A stretch of DNA of 64,000 bases from Monosporascus cannonballus (GCA_004154925.1 QJNS01000050.1:1-64000); one strand, 5' to 3'; counted from the first letter of the stretch, positions 12,408-25,000 are shown. Notes: a model not told the origin generated them from the letters alone. Numbers and translations: made by a program.

Positions 12408-13582
12408 ATGTTGGTCAAAGAGACTCATGTCGATGCCCAAATCAATGTGGACGGGAAGGAGACTTCCATGAGTGAGAGCACCTCGAGTTCTCAGCAGTAA
12501 CCTCCCGGACCCGGGGCTAATTGTGGCGGCTAGGGATCTTCGTCTTCCATCCGACCATTCCACAATATCCGAATGCGTAAGGCTGCACAACTAGCACCAC
12601 CTTAGAGGACACGCGTTCAAGGGCTGACTTGGACCTAGGCGGTTTCCTGGCGTTGCTCTATTCAGTGAGATATATCAAGGTATATAGATTGCACTAACTG
12701 AGTGCCTCGAGGGCCGAACACGACTAATCGATGGATAGTGACCGGCCCTGTGGCTCGGTTTGCTCGTCAGATAGCCGGCCAGGGATACATTGTTGCCGCG
12801 CCCTCTTCCTATCACGATTTTACTGGGCCGGATGCGCTCGCCTATGATGTACCGGGAACTGACCAAGGCAACGAATGGAAAGTGAAGAAGGTATGCAAAG
12901 CTTCCACAATTAAACACAAGTCCCTGGAATGCCCAAGTAACTGTCGGCTGGTGAAACAGACATTGCAATCGTACGATGCCGACTCCTACAAGACCGTAGA
13001 CTACCTCCTCAGCCTCCCGACATGTACCGGGCTGATCGGGACGACTGGCATGTGCCTTGGTGGTCATCTTGCTCTTCGTGCCAGCGTAAGTCTACTTCTG
13101 ACCCCTGTCCGAACCACCATAAGTCCCAAGAAGCTCGCTGAAACGAAAACTCATAGTTGGATCCCCGAATCTCGGCCTGCGTGGCCTACTTCGCAACCGA
13201 TGTCCATTCCCGAACGCTCGGTCCGTACTCCAGGGCCAACACATCAGCGGAAGCGCCAGCAGAGAGCAACCACACAATCGACAAGCTCAACGAGATCAAG
13301 GGAGAGGTCGCCATGATATTTGGCATCAAGGACACACACGTTCCAGATGCCGGCCGGGACCTCATCCGGCAGAAGTTGAGGGAGGCCGGGGTCGTCTTCA
13401 GCTTCTACGAGTTCGCATGGGCGCAACATGCCTTCATCCGCGACGAACTAAGTAAGGGGCGATACGACCCAGCCATCACGAAGATCTGCTTCGAGGTACT
13501 GCTGGAGCTGTTTGGGAGGACGCTGAAGACGGATCTTGGACCGAGAGATGGCAAGCCTGAGAAGATTGAGCATGTTTGTTAG
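12408..13582 (+). CDS. Dienelactone hydrolase-family protein, 6 exons
   Basis: Alpha/beta hydrolase of the dienelactone hydrolase family (PF01738, carboxymethylenebutenolidase-like). In bacteria this enzyme opens the lactone ring in chloroaromatic degradation; the fungal substrate is unknown. I assembled exons 12408-12471, 12534-12576, 12639-12679, 12739-12890, 12960-13085 and 13157-13582. All introns are 59-71 nt, GT..AG, several with CTAAC/CTGAC branch sites, and frame is kept throughout, giving 283 residues, the usual length. The start MLVKETHVD, then MRIFVFHPTIP and FPGVALFSEIYQ, match the fungal family and are invisible in simple reading frames because the first three exons are only 41-64 nt. 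The nucleophile is the Cys of GMCLGGH; the acid is the Asp of GIKDTHV and the base the His of WAQHAF, so the triad is complete. The C-terminus is the conserved LLELFGRTLKTDLG. Confidence 0.88.
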
Positions 13583-14558
13583 GAGTATGTAATATGTGAT
13601 GCGATGTGGTTATCGTCCTGCCGCAAGACATAGGAGCCCGGGTAGCCATTCAATATCCTTTGCAACAATCCAGATCGTATGCTACATGTAGAAGGGAAAT
13701 ATTTGAAAAGTAACTTGTTTCTACGAGAATGTCCTCATCGGGATAAAACGCATGGTGATGATTCGCTATCAAGCCTTCAAATGCGGAAGATCTTAAGTGT
13801 TATTCATTTATTATTCATTTAGCCTTGCAAATGCGGATGGAAAGCGAAAGACCCCTCGAGAAGGTATAGTTAGGGAATATGAGGTCCTTGGCTGATGTCG
13901 TGTAGTTGGTACAACTAACGAAGGAGGCCCCACATACCTCAGGAAGCGCCTCAAAAATGAGATCAGGTATTCTTGAGTTATTCCATATTGGGAATAGTTG
14001 CTATTCGGCTAGGGTGGGCTTGGTACCAAGGTAGGCAACCAGCTCTTTCCATGGCTGACTCTCAAATTCTCATGATGCAATGTTGCCCCTCGCGGAAGGA
14101 ATGCGCTCCGGGGAGAAAGAAACCCCATGGCAACCCGTGGGATTAAGGCTGGATAGAACCCTGCAGAAGAAATTTAACACTAATAATAATAAAAATTTTA
14201 TCACTGGCGCTAGCTGGACAATAACAGTAAAATCGAGAGGGTTCTGTGCCCTGATTGGATCATTCTGGAAAGTCCTCGTTTGAGACGGAAACTACATTCT
14301 AAAGGGTTCCTTCCACTTCTACGTTTCTTATAGTGGGGTATCAGATTTTAGACCTTGAACTTAAAAGGTACCCAAACCTTCTTCTCAAATCACTCACTCC
14401 ATCTTCCCAAACGCAAGAAAAAGCACAAACACACATCTCTCCTACGAAGAAAAGGTGCAGGTTTATTTTTCTTCTTCACACGATATCCCTTAGATACCCG
14501 TCATACTATACTCATTCCCACTTGCATCGTCTGCTTTCCCGTCACATAATCGTCCATC
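13583..14558. other. Intergenic region and HSP70 5' region
   Basis: Nearly 1 kb between the hydrolase and HSP70. The middle is unremarkable. The last 200 bp are pyrimidine-rich (CTTCTTCTC and similar), as in leaders of strongly expressed fungal genes. No other gene is seen. Confidence 0.5.
14263..14270. promoter_or_regulatory. Candidate heat-shock element upstream of HSP70
   Basis: TTCTGGAA forms a tail-to-tail pair of the nGAAn units bound by heat-shock factor, about 290 bp before the HSP70 start codon. Further TTC units follow at 14294-14325, in looser spacing. Heat-shock control of cytosolic HSP70 is established for the family; that this site is functional is inference, since an 8-bp match can arise by chance. 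Confidence 0.4.
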
Positions 14559-16508
14559 ATGGCTCCCGCCGTTGGTATCGATCTGGGTACCACGTACTCT
14601 TGCGTGGGTGTCTTCAGAGATGACCGCATTGAGATCATTGCCAATGACCAAGGAAACCGAACAACTCCTTCCTTCGTTGCCTTCACCGATACGGAACGTC
14701 TGATCGGTGATGCTGCGAAGAACCAGGTCGCCATGAACCCCTCCAACACGGTCTTCGACGCCAAGCGTCTGATTGGCCGCAAGTTCCAAGACGCGGAGGT
14801 TCAGGCCGATATGAAGCACTTCCCCTTCAAGGTCATTGAGAAGAACGGCAAGCCTATCATTGAGGTCGAGTTCAAGGGCGAGACCAAGCAGTTCACACCC
14901 GAGGAGATCTCCTCCATGGTCCTCACCAAGATGCGTGAGACCGCCGAGGCTTACCTTGGTGGCACCGTCAACAACGCGGTCGTCACTGTCCCGGCTTACT
15001 TCAACGACTCTCAGCGTCAAGCTACCAAGGACGCCGGTCTGATTGCTGGCCTCAACGTCCTCCGAATCATCAACGAGCCTACTGCTGCTGCCATCGCCTA
15101 TGGTCTCGACAAGAAGGTCGAAGGCGAGCGCAACGTCCTCATCTTCGACTTGGGTGGTGGCACCTTCGATGTCTCCCTTCTGACCATCGAGGAGGGTATC
15201 TTCGAGGTCAAGTCCACTGCTGGTGACACCCACTTGGGTGGTGAGGACTTCGACAACCGCCTTGTCAACCACTTTGTCAACGAGTTCAAGCGCAAGCACA
15301 AGAAGGATCTTGCCGGCAACCCTCGTGCTATGCGTCGTCTCCGCACCGCTTGCGAACGTGCCAAGCGAACCCTTTCCTCTTCGGCTCAGACCTCGGTCGA
15401 GATCGACTCCCTCTTCGAGGGTATTGACTTCTACACCTCCATCACCCGTGCTCGTTTCGAGGAGCTGTGCCAGGATCTCTTCCGATCCACCCTCCAGCCT
15501 GTCGACCGTGTCTTGGCCGACGCTAAGATCGACAAGTCTCAGGTCCACGAGGTTGTCCTCGTCGGTGGCTCCACCCGTATCCCCCGTATTCAGAAGCTCA
15601 TCACCGACTACTTCAACGGCAAGGAGCCCAACAAGTCCATCAACCCCGACGAGGCTGTTGCCTACGGTGCTGCTGTCCAGGCCGCTATCCTGTCTGGTGA
15701 CACCAGCTCCAAGTCCACCAACGAGATCCTGCTTCTCGACGTCGCCCCGCTCTCCCTCGGTATCGAGACCGCTGGCGGTATGATGACCAAGCTCATCCCC
15801 CGCAACACGACCATCCCCACCAAGAAGTCCGAGGTCTTCTCCACCTTCTCCGACAACCAGCCCGGTGTGCTTATCCAGGTCTACGAGGGTGAGCGTCAGC
15901 GCACCAAAGACAACAACCTGCTCGGCAAGTTCGAGCTCACCGGTATCCCGCCGGCGCCCCGTGGTGTCCCTCAGATCGAGGTTACCTTCGATGTTGATGC
16001 CAACGGTATCATGAACGTCTCGGCTGTCGAGAAGGGTACCGGCAAGTCAAATAAGATTGTCATCACCAACGACAAGGGCCGCCTGTCCAAGGAGGAGATC
16101 GAGCGCATGCTCTCCGAGGCCGAGAAGTACAAGGAGGAGGATGAGAAGGAGGGTCAGCGTGTCGCTGCCAAGAACGGCCTTGAGTCGTACGCCTACTCCC
16201 TGCGCAACACCCTGTCCGACTCCAAGGTCGATGAGAAGCTCGATGCCGCCGACAAGGAGAAGCTCAAGTCGGAGATCGACAAGATCGTTGCCTGGCTGGA
16301 CGAGAACCAGCAGGCTACTCGCGAGGAGTACGAGGAGCACCAGAAGGAGCTCGAGGGTATTGCCAACCCGATCATGATGAAGTTCTACGGCAGTGCTGGC
16401 GGTCCTGGTGGCATGCCCGGCGGCCCCGGCGGCTTCCCCGGTGCTGGTGGCCCTGGCGGCGCTGCCGGTGGTCAGGATGATGGCCCCACTGTTGAGGAGG
16501 TTGACTAA
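14559..16508 (+). CDS. Cytosolic HSP70 chaperone (Ssa type), intronless
   Basis: ATP-dependent chaperone of the cytosol and nucleus, working with J-domain proteins and nucleotide-exchange factors in folding, translocation and stress recovery. The single frame gives 649 residues, full length. The nucleotide-binding domain shows [13 protein letters not shown] (residues 6-18), [31 protein letters not shown] and [13 protein letters not shown]. The substrate-binding domain follows, with [15 protein letters not shown] Gly/Pro-rich GGP linker precedes the C-terminal GPTVEEVD, the EEVD tail that binds TPR co-chaperones and marks the cytosolic class (not BiP or mitochondrial). Codon use is strongly biased toward C-ending codons, as in highly expressed genes. 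Orthologues in related fungi often have introns; here there is none. It converges with the Emi1-like gene on the other strand. Confidence 0.98.
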   Translation: MAPAVGIDLGTTYSCVGVFRDDRIEIIANDQGNRTTPSFVAFTDTERLIGDAAKNQVAMNPSNTVFDAKRLIGRKFQDAEVQADMKHFPFKVIEKNGKPIIEVEFKGETKQFTPEEISSMVLTKMRETAEAYLGGTVNNAVVTVPAYFNDSQRQATKDAGLIAGLNVLRIINEPTAAAIAYGLDKKVEGERNVLIFDLGGGTFDVSLLTIEEGIFEVKSTAGDTHLGGEDFDNRLVNHFVNEFKRKHKKDLAGNPRAMRRLRTACERAKRTLSSSAQTSVEIDSLFEGIDFYTSITRARFEELCQDLFRSTLQPVDRVLADAKIDKSQVHEVVLVGGSTRIPRIQKLITDYFNGKEPNKSINPDEAVAYGAAVQAAILSGDTSSKSTNEILLLDVAPLSLGIETAGGMMTKLIPRNTTIPTKKSEVFSTFSDNQPGVLIQVYEGERQRTKDNNLLGKFELTGIPPAPRGVPQIEVTFDVDANGIMNVSAVEKGTGKSNKIVITNDKGRLSKEEIERMLSEAEKYKEEDEKEGQRVAAKNGLESYAYSLRNTLSDSKVDEKLDAADKEKLKSEIDKIVAWLDENQQATREEYEEHQKELEGIANPIMMKFYGSAGGPGGMPGGPGGFPGAGGPGGAAGGQDDGPTVEEVD

Positions 16509-17068
16509 ATCGCCAAACCCCTTACCTGCTCGTCGTCTTTACGGTCATGATCACGGTCTTGATTTCTTCTGGCGTTTTCCTCGGTGTCTTTTGAAGGGCG
16601 ACTGAGTGGCGGTTCGGATTTGGAATTGAACTAGACTTTTTTCCCAGTAATGACGGTCCAGGTCCAAAAGTTGTTTTTCACGATTGCATGGATGTATTTT
16701 AGGGAGGACTTATCCCACGAAGTAATGAGAAATAAGTTCTATAAATCTCTTAGCAGCCTATGCTCTGCGATGTCTTCGCAAATTCGTATCTAAGGTATGA
16801 CTTCTATAATTAATGCTGTCTTGCTAATGTCGAACTGAGTGATTCACTATGACTGTGGACGGGTCTATCGACCACGAGTCTTGAAAAAGAGATTCTGTAT
16901 TTAAGTGCTTCTAGGGATAGTTCTCTTTCGTCTTTCGTTTAGTATCCTACAGTAATTACTATTATCTTGATGCACATAAGAATAAATTGAAGAATATTGA
17001 ATTCTTTCTTGTCAAATGGATCTATCATACAATCCCACAAGCAGTCGCCCGCCCCACCTCATATACCT
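16509..17068. other. Convergent intergenic region
   Basis: About 560 bp between the stop codons of HSP70 (plus) and the Emi1-like gene (minus), holding both 3' UTRs. It is moderately AT-rich from 16660 on. I see no gene and no clear terminator consensus. Confidence 0.5.
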
Positions 17069-17902
17069 TCACGTACCCCGCAGCGCCTCCTGGACCCTCC
17101 GCCGGCGCTCGATCTCCATGGCGTACCACTCCTCGTCGCTGAGGTCGTGCGGCATCGGGCCGAGGGGCTCGCGGAAGGCGGTCCCGGGGGGCAGACGCTC
17201 GGTGCGCGGCTCCCAGACGTCGGCGCTGCTCGGCTTGCCCGGGCCGTGGTACCGCGCCAGCTCGCGCCGCCGGTAGTGGTCCCGGATGGCCTCCTCCTTG
17301 AGGGCGCCCGGGTGCGCCCGCGTCCGCATGCAGAACCAGAAGTCGTCCCAGTGGTCGCTGCAATTCCGCACCCCGCCCGAACGGTACACGCTCGTCCACT
17401 GGCCCCCCAGGGAGTTGCAGTGGAAGGCTGCGTCGAACGCCGCGCGGCACGACATCGTTGTCGGCAGTAGGGATTCGGAGAGCGGGTCTAGGCGCTGCGG
17501 GGTGGTGGCGGAGGATTGGTCTGGGGTTGTGGTCGTCGGGGCGAGAGAGGAGCTGGGTTCTGAGGGCGGTTGTTGTTGCGAGGAGTCGGAAGGGGAAGAG
17601 GTGCGCCAGAACGACCACGACGAGGACTTGTTCGCCGGAGCGGGCTCGGGTGGCGTCGAAGCAGTTGTCGGTGACTTCGCTGGCTCCGCGGCGGAAGGTC
17701 TGCTGCCGAGTTCCTCGCTCAGCTGGGTCATGAACTTGGCGATCTCCGGGTCGCCGTATTCCGTCGTCGCCGTCGTTGTCGACGCTGTTTGCGCGCCCCT
17801 CGCCGCCGGCGCTGCTGGTGCGCGTGTCTGTGGTTGCGTTTGTGCTTCGCCCTTCGACGGCGGTGCCGCCGTCGATGGTGATGACGACCACATCCAACCC
17901 AT
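17069..17902 (-). CDS. Emi1/DUF3128-domain protein
   Basis: Single-exon gene of 277 residues. Residues about 149-195 form the DUF3128 domain (PF11326) of yeast Emi1 (early meiotic induction protein 1): SCRAAFDAAFHC, SVYRSGG..RNCSDHWDDFWFC and MRTR, with the paired cysteines (CX9-10C-like spacing) in place. The C-terminal part continues with the conserved ALKEEAIRDHYRRRE and a W-E-PR motif. The N-terminal 145 residues are Ala/Ser/Thr/Pro-rich, of low complexity and probably disordered. In yeast Emi1 is needed for meiotic gene induction; the biochemical role is unknown. The start chosen is the upstream ATG at 17902; internal starts cannot be ruled out because the N-terminus is poorly conserved. 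Confidence 0.85.
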   Translation of the reverse strand: MGWMWSSSPSTAAPPSKGEAQTQPQTRAPAAPAARGAQTASTTTATTEYGDPEIAKFMTQLSEELGSRPSAAEPAKSPTTASTPPEPAPANKSSSWSFWRTSSPSDSSQQQPPSEPSSSLAPTTTTPDQSSATTPQRLDPLSESLLPTTMSCRAAFDAAFHCNSLGGQWTSVYRSGGVRNCSDHWDDFWFCMRTRAHPGALKEEAIRDHYRRRELARYHGPGKPSSADVWEPRTERLPPGTAFREPLGPMPHDLSDEEWYAMEIERRRRVQEALRGT

Positions 17903-18740
17903 CCTGCCCGCTAGTGTTCTTCCGAGTAGGGGACTATGTAAGAATTGCGGCAGTTGACGTTCTTGCGCCGGGTAGGAGAGGGAGTCAATGAAGAGTCTAA
18001 CAGTGTCAACTCCTCAACCGAACGGGGACGTCGATCTACGGACGTTGTTGTGTTATCTCCTTCAAGTATGTCTCGCAGCTCGATGTGCCTACAACGCAGA
18101 CTCGGGCCAATTGGATGCTACGCCGCGCTGCGAGGGACCTGCAGTTATCTTGGAGGCGAGTGGGTTCCCTCTTCTTGGGAAGGTTATCGAGGAAGGGAAG
18201 TCGAAAGGGAGGAGGATCCTGGGTTGATAATTATTATCACGGGAGCTTAGGTGTCATTCAGAACCTTTTCATAATATACTCAAACTCCTCACAAATGCCC
18301 CTCCATAGATTTCCGCGTTTTCTACATGAAGCTTTCGTCGAGTTAACAGCTCGTGGCTTGAGATCATGTGGCGCTGCCCCTCCATGTGGCTTGGTCAATA
18401 TGCCAATACACTTCGACCCTTGATTTATTGAAGGGGGGGCATCTTCCTGAGCAGCCTGGAGACTTGCTCATATTTTTTGATCGTATAATTCAGATATATA
18501 CGCAAACTTTGTTATGGCAATAATTTATTTAAATAACAGCCCTTCGAAAGCGCGTTTATGGTCTGATTAACTATAGCTATCAATGCTGTCGTTTTAGGAC
18601 ATATATCGGAGCAATTATCACATCGAAGTTCTAGTGTCCCCTTTGCCTCATCGTGATCAGGACCCCATTTTGGAGGTTGTGGCTGCGCCTGCGGCGCAGC
18701 AGCCGTAGCCACAGCTAGAGCTTTTGATCGAAATAATCTG
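17903..18740. other. Intergenic region leading into the first transposon block
   Basis: Promoter side of the Emi1-like gene followed by unique sequence. A 66-codon minus-strand frame (18512-18712, with a C-x2-C-x3-C stretch) overlaps a 58-bp repeat also found at 63245; I recognise no family and do not call it a gene. Composition falls sharply to AT-rich at about 18740. Confidence 0.45.
18642..18699. repeat. 58-bp dispersed repeat, copy 1
   Basis: This segment matches 63245-63301 in the same orientation, with a perfect core GGTTGTGGCTGCGCCTGC and otherwise mainly transitions plus one indel. It keeps normal composition although both copies border AT-rich transposon DNA. The parent element is unknown. 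Confidence 0.8.
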
Positions 18741-21700
18741 TCAGGGATTTAATGTATTAATTAAACCATTTTAAGAATTATCTCCACAAAAATAACAAAA
18801 CCTCCAAAATAGGGCCTGATAGCAAGTTATAATTTTTTCGCTCCGTTTTCCGCATTCTTATACAAATTTTTAAAAATTATTAAAATAAATCCTTTAAATA
18901 TAGTTTTAAATTAATACTACCTTTTTTGTAGTTACAAAAAAATAATGTAAAATTAAAATCTTTATTTTTTCGTATAACTTTAATTTTAACTAGGATTAAG
19001 ATATTATTATAAATTTAAATAAATAATTAAAAATTCCGTTTTCTATACATTATAATTATATACCCCTTTTTGGCCAGCATAATAATAATATATAGGACTT
19101 AAAATTGCTTATAATAAATTTCGAAATATATTTTTTTAATTAACAAAATACGGATAATATATTCGAAAATTTAAAATAAATATTTTAAACTTTTAGATAT
19201 TTAATTTTCTAAAACAAAATATTTATTTTTATTCGATATTTTTACCGGTTTTTTGCCGATATAAACATAATTAACTTATATACCAACATTATATGTATAA
19301 CCGATAACCTTACGAAAACCTTACGCCATTAATTTTTTCGCCTTATATTAGGTGTTATACTTAATAAATAAGGCTGTATTTTATTAAAAAATTAAGTCGA
19401 TATTATATATAATTTGATTTTCGAAAAATTTAATATTTGTTTTGTTATTAAAATAAGTTTCGGAAAAATTTTAATTATTTAACCCTTTTTTAATAACCGA
19501 TTTAATTATTATTTAAGTTATATTATTAATTAAGTTAATAGAAATATAATACATTTTTATATTAATAGTGTTATATTTTATTTTTAATTTAATATTTACG
19601 GATACGAAAAAACTTAATCTAAAGATATTTAATAGTATAATTGTCGAATAATATAACCATATTATTTTTAATTTTAAATAAATATCGAACGATTAATTCC
19701 CAATTATTATATTAAATTCTATTTTTAAATAACTATATAATTTAATTATTATTAACGAAATATATTTATTATTAAAATAAAAAGATTTTCGATATAAATA
19801 TATTAATATTCGTAATTTACGTTTTATTTTACTTATTTATATATATTAATTTACGTATATAATAACTATTAATAATATTATAAAAAAAGAATTGCAAAAT
19901 ATAGCGGTTTTTATCAAATCGGCGGCTTAATTAAATATGGTTATAAGGTGAAAATTCAGCGTTTTAATATTAATCGTTCTAAAATTAATAATAATATTTT
20001 TTTATTTAAAGATTAATACTCGATTTAAAAGTACTTAAATTTTCTAATAATTAATATATTCGGATTACTAAATAATATCTCCTGAATTTAATTTAATAAC
20101 TTGCGTTTTATTATTAAAATTATTATTTATATTAATAATAAGGTGAAAATTATAAATATCCGTAATTATTTGATTAAAATTATAGTAAACCGAAGATATT
20201 TATCGAAAATTATAAAAATATTATTAAGTTTTATAATTTCGAAATACTTTACAAAAATCATATTTATATATATAATAAATGAAAAATAATTAAATAATTT
20301 TATCCGTATTATTATATTTATTATCGAATTTAAATTAAATATAAATATTTCGAACATTAATTAAGTAATATAATAAGATATATCGTAAAGTTTTTTAATT
20401 AAAGATTTATAATAACAATTTAGTTAAACGGTTCGTAATTATAAATAATTAAACATAATTAATTACAAATAAACTATATTATTTGTATCTTATTAAGCAT
20501 TCGATAAATATGAAATCGAATCGTTGATTTTAAAAAAGAATAAAATAACGAAAAAATTTAAGCTCGGTAAATTAAAAACCGTATTACTTATAAAAATATA
20601 AAAGTCGTAATAAAAAACGGTATAGCAGATTTAAATCACAAAAACAATAATACGTAATTTATCGCAAATAATTCTAATTAAAACGAAATAATTATCGAAT
20701 TTTAATTTTAATTTTTAGCCGATTAAAATACTATCCTTAAATTTTCGAAATACAGTAATCTTGATTTACAATATCGGATAAAGATAAGGCCTTAATAATA
20801 TACGTTATTTAATAGTAAATATGTACGTAAAACGATTTTAATACATTTAAAAAAACGAAATTATTATAATAAAAAAGATTATAATAATTTAATTTCGGCT
20901 AACCTTTATTATAATATATATACGCTTAATTTCCTTTATATACCTAAGTTTTTAAATTCGAAAATATTTGCGTAAAAATAATTAAAAGCCGGTTCAGTAA
21001 AGGCGGTTATTTAGGAAATAATAAAGTTTTGATATAAAAGATAGGCAAATAAGTCATTTTTTGCATAATCGTTTCCGTTTGGCGGTAAAAAGGCAAAATA
21101 AATATTTATTTTATTAAATTTAAACGGTTTTTATTTAATAAATTTCCGAATAAGTTAAACGAAATTAAAAGTTTACATTTAATTCAAAATATAATCGAAA
21201 TAATTAAAGCGGTTCCCGGCTTCGATAAATGGCAATATTAAGATATCTTTAAAAACCGCCTATTTTTTATGCTATATATAATATATAAAAAAGCTGTACT
21301 TTCGATTTTATACAAAATATAAGTAACTTTCTATAAATGGCAAAATTCGATTAATTAAAAATAACGGCGTTATATCCTTATATCGTAAACCGATCCATAT
21401 AAATTATAGATTATTATTGTGTTATAAGCTTAATAAATATCAGAAAAAATTGCAAAGTCGCCGTAAATCGTATCCGGTTTTAATCGACGTATATTATATA
21501 CGGTTATTCGGTTTAAACTAATAGTTAACGATTTAACGATAATCTTAATAATTTAAATATTAAACTAATATATAATTTATATGTTTTTACGATTTAGAAT
21601 TATAATTTCGGTTATAATAATAGTTATACTTATATACGTAATTCGCAATATATTAAATAATCTTAATTAAAAACTTACTTTGTTCTTTTTATTTATAACA

Positions 21701-22071
21701 TTAAAATAAAATCTAATATTCTCTAATATTTTTAATTTCTTAATCCCGTTTTAGTTGCTATACTTGTATTTATATAATTCGTTTATTTTTATATCGTTAT
21801 TAAAATCGCTAGCGTTACAAAAACGTAATAATTTATAGTTCGACATTATAAATAATATATTAAAAAAAGTTAAGATAATAATCGTTATCGAAATTAAGGA
21901 GTTATATATTAAGAATAAACGGTATCTGATAAATAATAATATTAATAATATATTAAAAGATAATTACGATATTAAGTTAAACAATAAAAAACGAAATTTT
22001 GTTGGTTTTAATTAAAACCAATAATAAAAAACGTATTTGGTTTTAATATAACGTTATAATTTCAAAACACG
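18741..22071. repeat. AT-rich RIP-mutated block, unclassified
   Basis: About 3.3 kb of extremely AT-rich sequence with stops in every frame. Its composition and abrupt left edge match the neighbouring decayed transposons, so it is probably a RIP-damaged repeat, but no partner copy, terminal repeat or protein motif could be recognised. It ends where copy A of the 7.5-kb repeat begins. A 20-bp perfect palindrome sits at 22002-22021. Confidence 0.6.
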
Positions 22072-25000
22072 ATAATTATAAATATTTATATAATATTAAT
22101 TAAAGTTATTAATATATTATTTACTTATTAAATTCGTTATTTTTATTAATTTTTAATTTGTTAAATTTTATATCAGATATTAATTCGTCTTAATCCGAAT
22201 CAATTAAATACCGTAATAAATATATAATAAAACTTTTTAATTAGAAAAAATAACAGAATTTTGTATTATACGGTTCGAATTATAATCTTATTATAATTAT
22301 TAGCAAATTATTTTTTTAATTTACAGCCCTTAACGTACGATACCGAATTAAAATTTTTTAAATTTTATTTTTCAGTTTTTTTTCGAACTTATTATATTAA
22401 CTTTTAAAATATTTCTAATTTTTCTAATTTTTAAGAGATTTTAGCTTAGGTGAAATAATTAGAATAAAGGATTAATTATGCGGGTAAATAAATAATATAG
22501 ATAATTTTTCACCAATATTAAAAAAAAATTTATTACTAATATAATTATTTCGGCGTTTATTTTTTTCAAATATTAATTTAAAATATTTAAAATTTCGAGT
22601 TTGTAATAAATTCTTATTAATTACGCTTTATAACCTTTTTTTTTTATAATTAGGATTAGTATTTATCGACGTACGGTCCTAATCACTATTTTTTAAGGCC
22701 GCTCGTATATTTTATTGTTATTTTATTAGAGATTTTATTAAGTATTTCTTTTTTAAATAATTTTTTTTAAATTTTCTTAATAAAAATTAAAGACCGGATT
22801 TAATTTTTTTTTCCCTTTATTACGTTTTTCTTTTATCAGCATAATTAAGTTTCCAGCTAGTTTTAAGGATTTTTTTAATTTTTTTCTCAGCTAGTTTTAA
22901 AAATTCTTTTATATTAAAATTTTACATAAATATAATAATAGTCGAATATTCTGAGTAACTACCGAAATCCTTAATATTAGCACTGAATATACCGTAATAT
23001 TTAAAAAATCCAGTTTTTATATAAAGTTATTTATTCGACAGTTAATTCTATATAATTACGGATTTTTTTCCGTTTAATATTATAAAAATACCGTCCATAT
23101 AATATATACTATAAAATATATGGCGGTTTTGTGTTTTTTCTAATTGGGATTATAAAATTACTATATTTCTAATATTATTTGTATTATGTAAATTATTACA
23201 AATTATTAATTTCTAAAAACGGCTAACGGCTCGAATTATACGGTTTTTTTAAAAAAATATATGCCGGTTAAATCTATAATATAAAAAACGGTTCTTTCGC
23301 GGTTTTAAAAACTTATTATTTAATAATCCATATTATCCGTATCGACAATTTTATTATTATATTTTAATATAAGAAAAAAAACCGAATAATAATATATATT
23401 ATTTATTAATTTTTGAAAAGTTAATAAAATTAAAATTTAAAAATTATTAAAATATATAAATACATTTTTATAAACTTTTTATTAATTATATATACATAAT
23501 TAAAATGTCGGAATATTTATATAAATATTTTTTCGAAATTAGTATATAAAAAACATATATTAATATATATATAACGATAAATAACTTACATTTTTTAGCA
23601 TATAATAATAAAATCCACCTTATAAAGATTTTATAGTATTAGAACTTTGTCGAATAATTGTTTGGTTTAAAAAAGGCTTATTATATAAGTTAAATCAAAA
23701 TTTGAAAAAATAATATATATAGTAAAAAGTAAGATACGAAAAATAATGCCGCAATTAATATAATTTGTATCGAAAGCTAACTTAATACCATTATAATTTT
23801 TATATACGTTTTAATTTTTTGTTAAATTGTTATATATTTCCCGAATATAATTATTATATTTTGTGTTGTTAAACGGTAATAATATTATTATAATAATTAT
23901 ATAAGATCAAGTATATATAAATAAATAATTATAATTAGGAAATTTAATAATATTATAAGTTTCTCGATTTAAATTCTGCTTAATTAAAATTAGAAATATA
24001 AATGTAAAATATAAAACATAATAAAAAGGATAAAATTCGTCTATTAAATAATTACCGAACATATTATTAATATTAATAAAGAATATATAAGGATTTATAA
24101 TATATCAATAAAATTTACAAATAATTAATAAGTTATAAAAATATTCTAAAGTAATATAAATAAAAAATTAATATTATTTTTTCTTATAATAAAATAATAA
24201 CATATAAAAAAGAACTTAATAATTATATACAAATTATACGAAATTTATATTTTATTTTAAATTGTTTAATATAATTTATAAAATTATTTTCATTAAATAT
24301 ATATTAAATATAATTATTATAATTATTTAATATATAATTAATATTATTTATTTAATTATAAATTTTTATAATCCCAAATATTTATTATATTTTAATATAT
24401 AGAATTATATTATTTATGATACGATAATAATTATTTAATTTTTTTTAATATTCGAAATCTATATTATAATATATATTTTTATATATTTGATAATATTATA
24501 AAAGATAAATATATTTCTTACCGATATAATAAAGGCAATTTTGGTTATAATTCTCGATAATATATTTCGAACAAACATAAAAAACTTTGTTCGCTCGGCT
24601 AAAGCAATTAAATTTGCTAATAATATTTCTAAAAAATAACTTGTTTTTAAAAAATATCTTATTCCCAAAAAATAATCTGCTTTTAAAAAATAACTTTAAA
24701 AACGGGTAATAAAATTTCGGATTAAAAAATAACCGAAATAAATACTAAAACAAAAATAATTTGCCTCCGAAAATTAACCTTAAAAATAAATAATAAAATC
24801 TTTAACTAAAAAATAGTCGAAACCGGTACCAAAATAACTTACAATAAGGCGAACTTGATAACGTAATTCCGATTAAGGTATTTTTATATTAATTAAATAA
24901 TATTCGATTATTTAAAATATAAGATATTTTTAATTAAAAATAAATATTATATACAACCGATTCTAAATATTAAATATATATTACAAAGTTATGTTAATAT

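Noticed and set aside
12675..13316. Gene models starting at 12702 (plus) or ending at 12675 (minus)
   Set aside because: The plus model reads through introns and starts inside one; the six-exon hydrolase model explains the region and the minus frame has no similarity.
14490..15548. A 352-codon open frame antisense to HSP70
   Set aside because: HSP70 genes are known to give long antisense frames because of their codon bias; the translation is rich in Leu, Val and Asp with no domain, and the sense frame is fully explained.
17945..18423. Overlapping plus-strand frames upstream of the Emi1-like gene
   Set aside because: Mutually overlapping, no domain or consistent codon bias; region is more likely promoter DNA.
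18512..18712. Small minus-strand protein with a Cys-rich stretch
   Set aside because: Only 66 codons, its start lies in a dispersed repeat, and the second copy of that repeat does not keep the frame.
20560..21540. A plus-strand reading with TAA-interrupted long stretches in the unclassified AT-rich block
   Set aside because: The number of stops is about what random sequence of this composition would give, so it is no evidence for coding.
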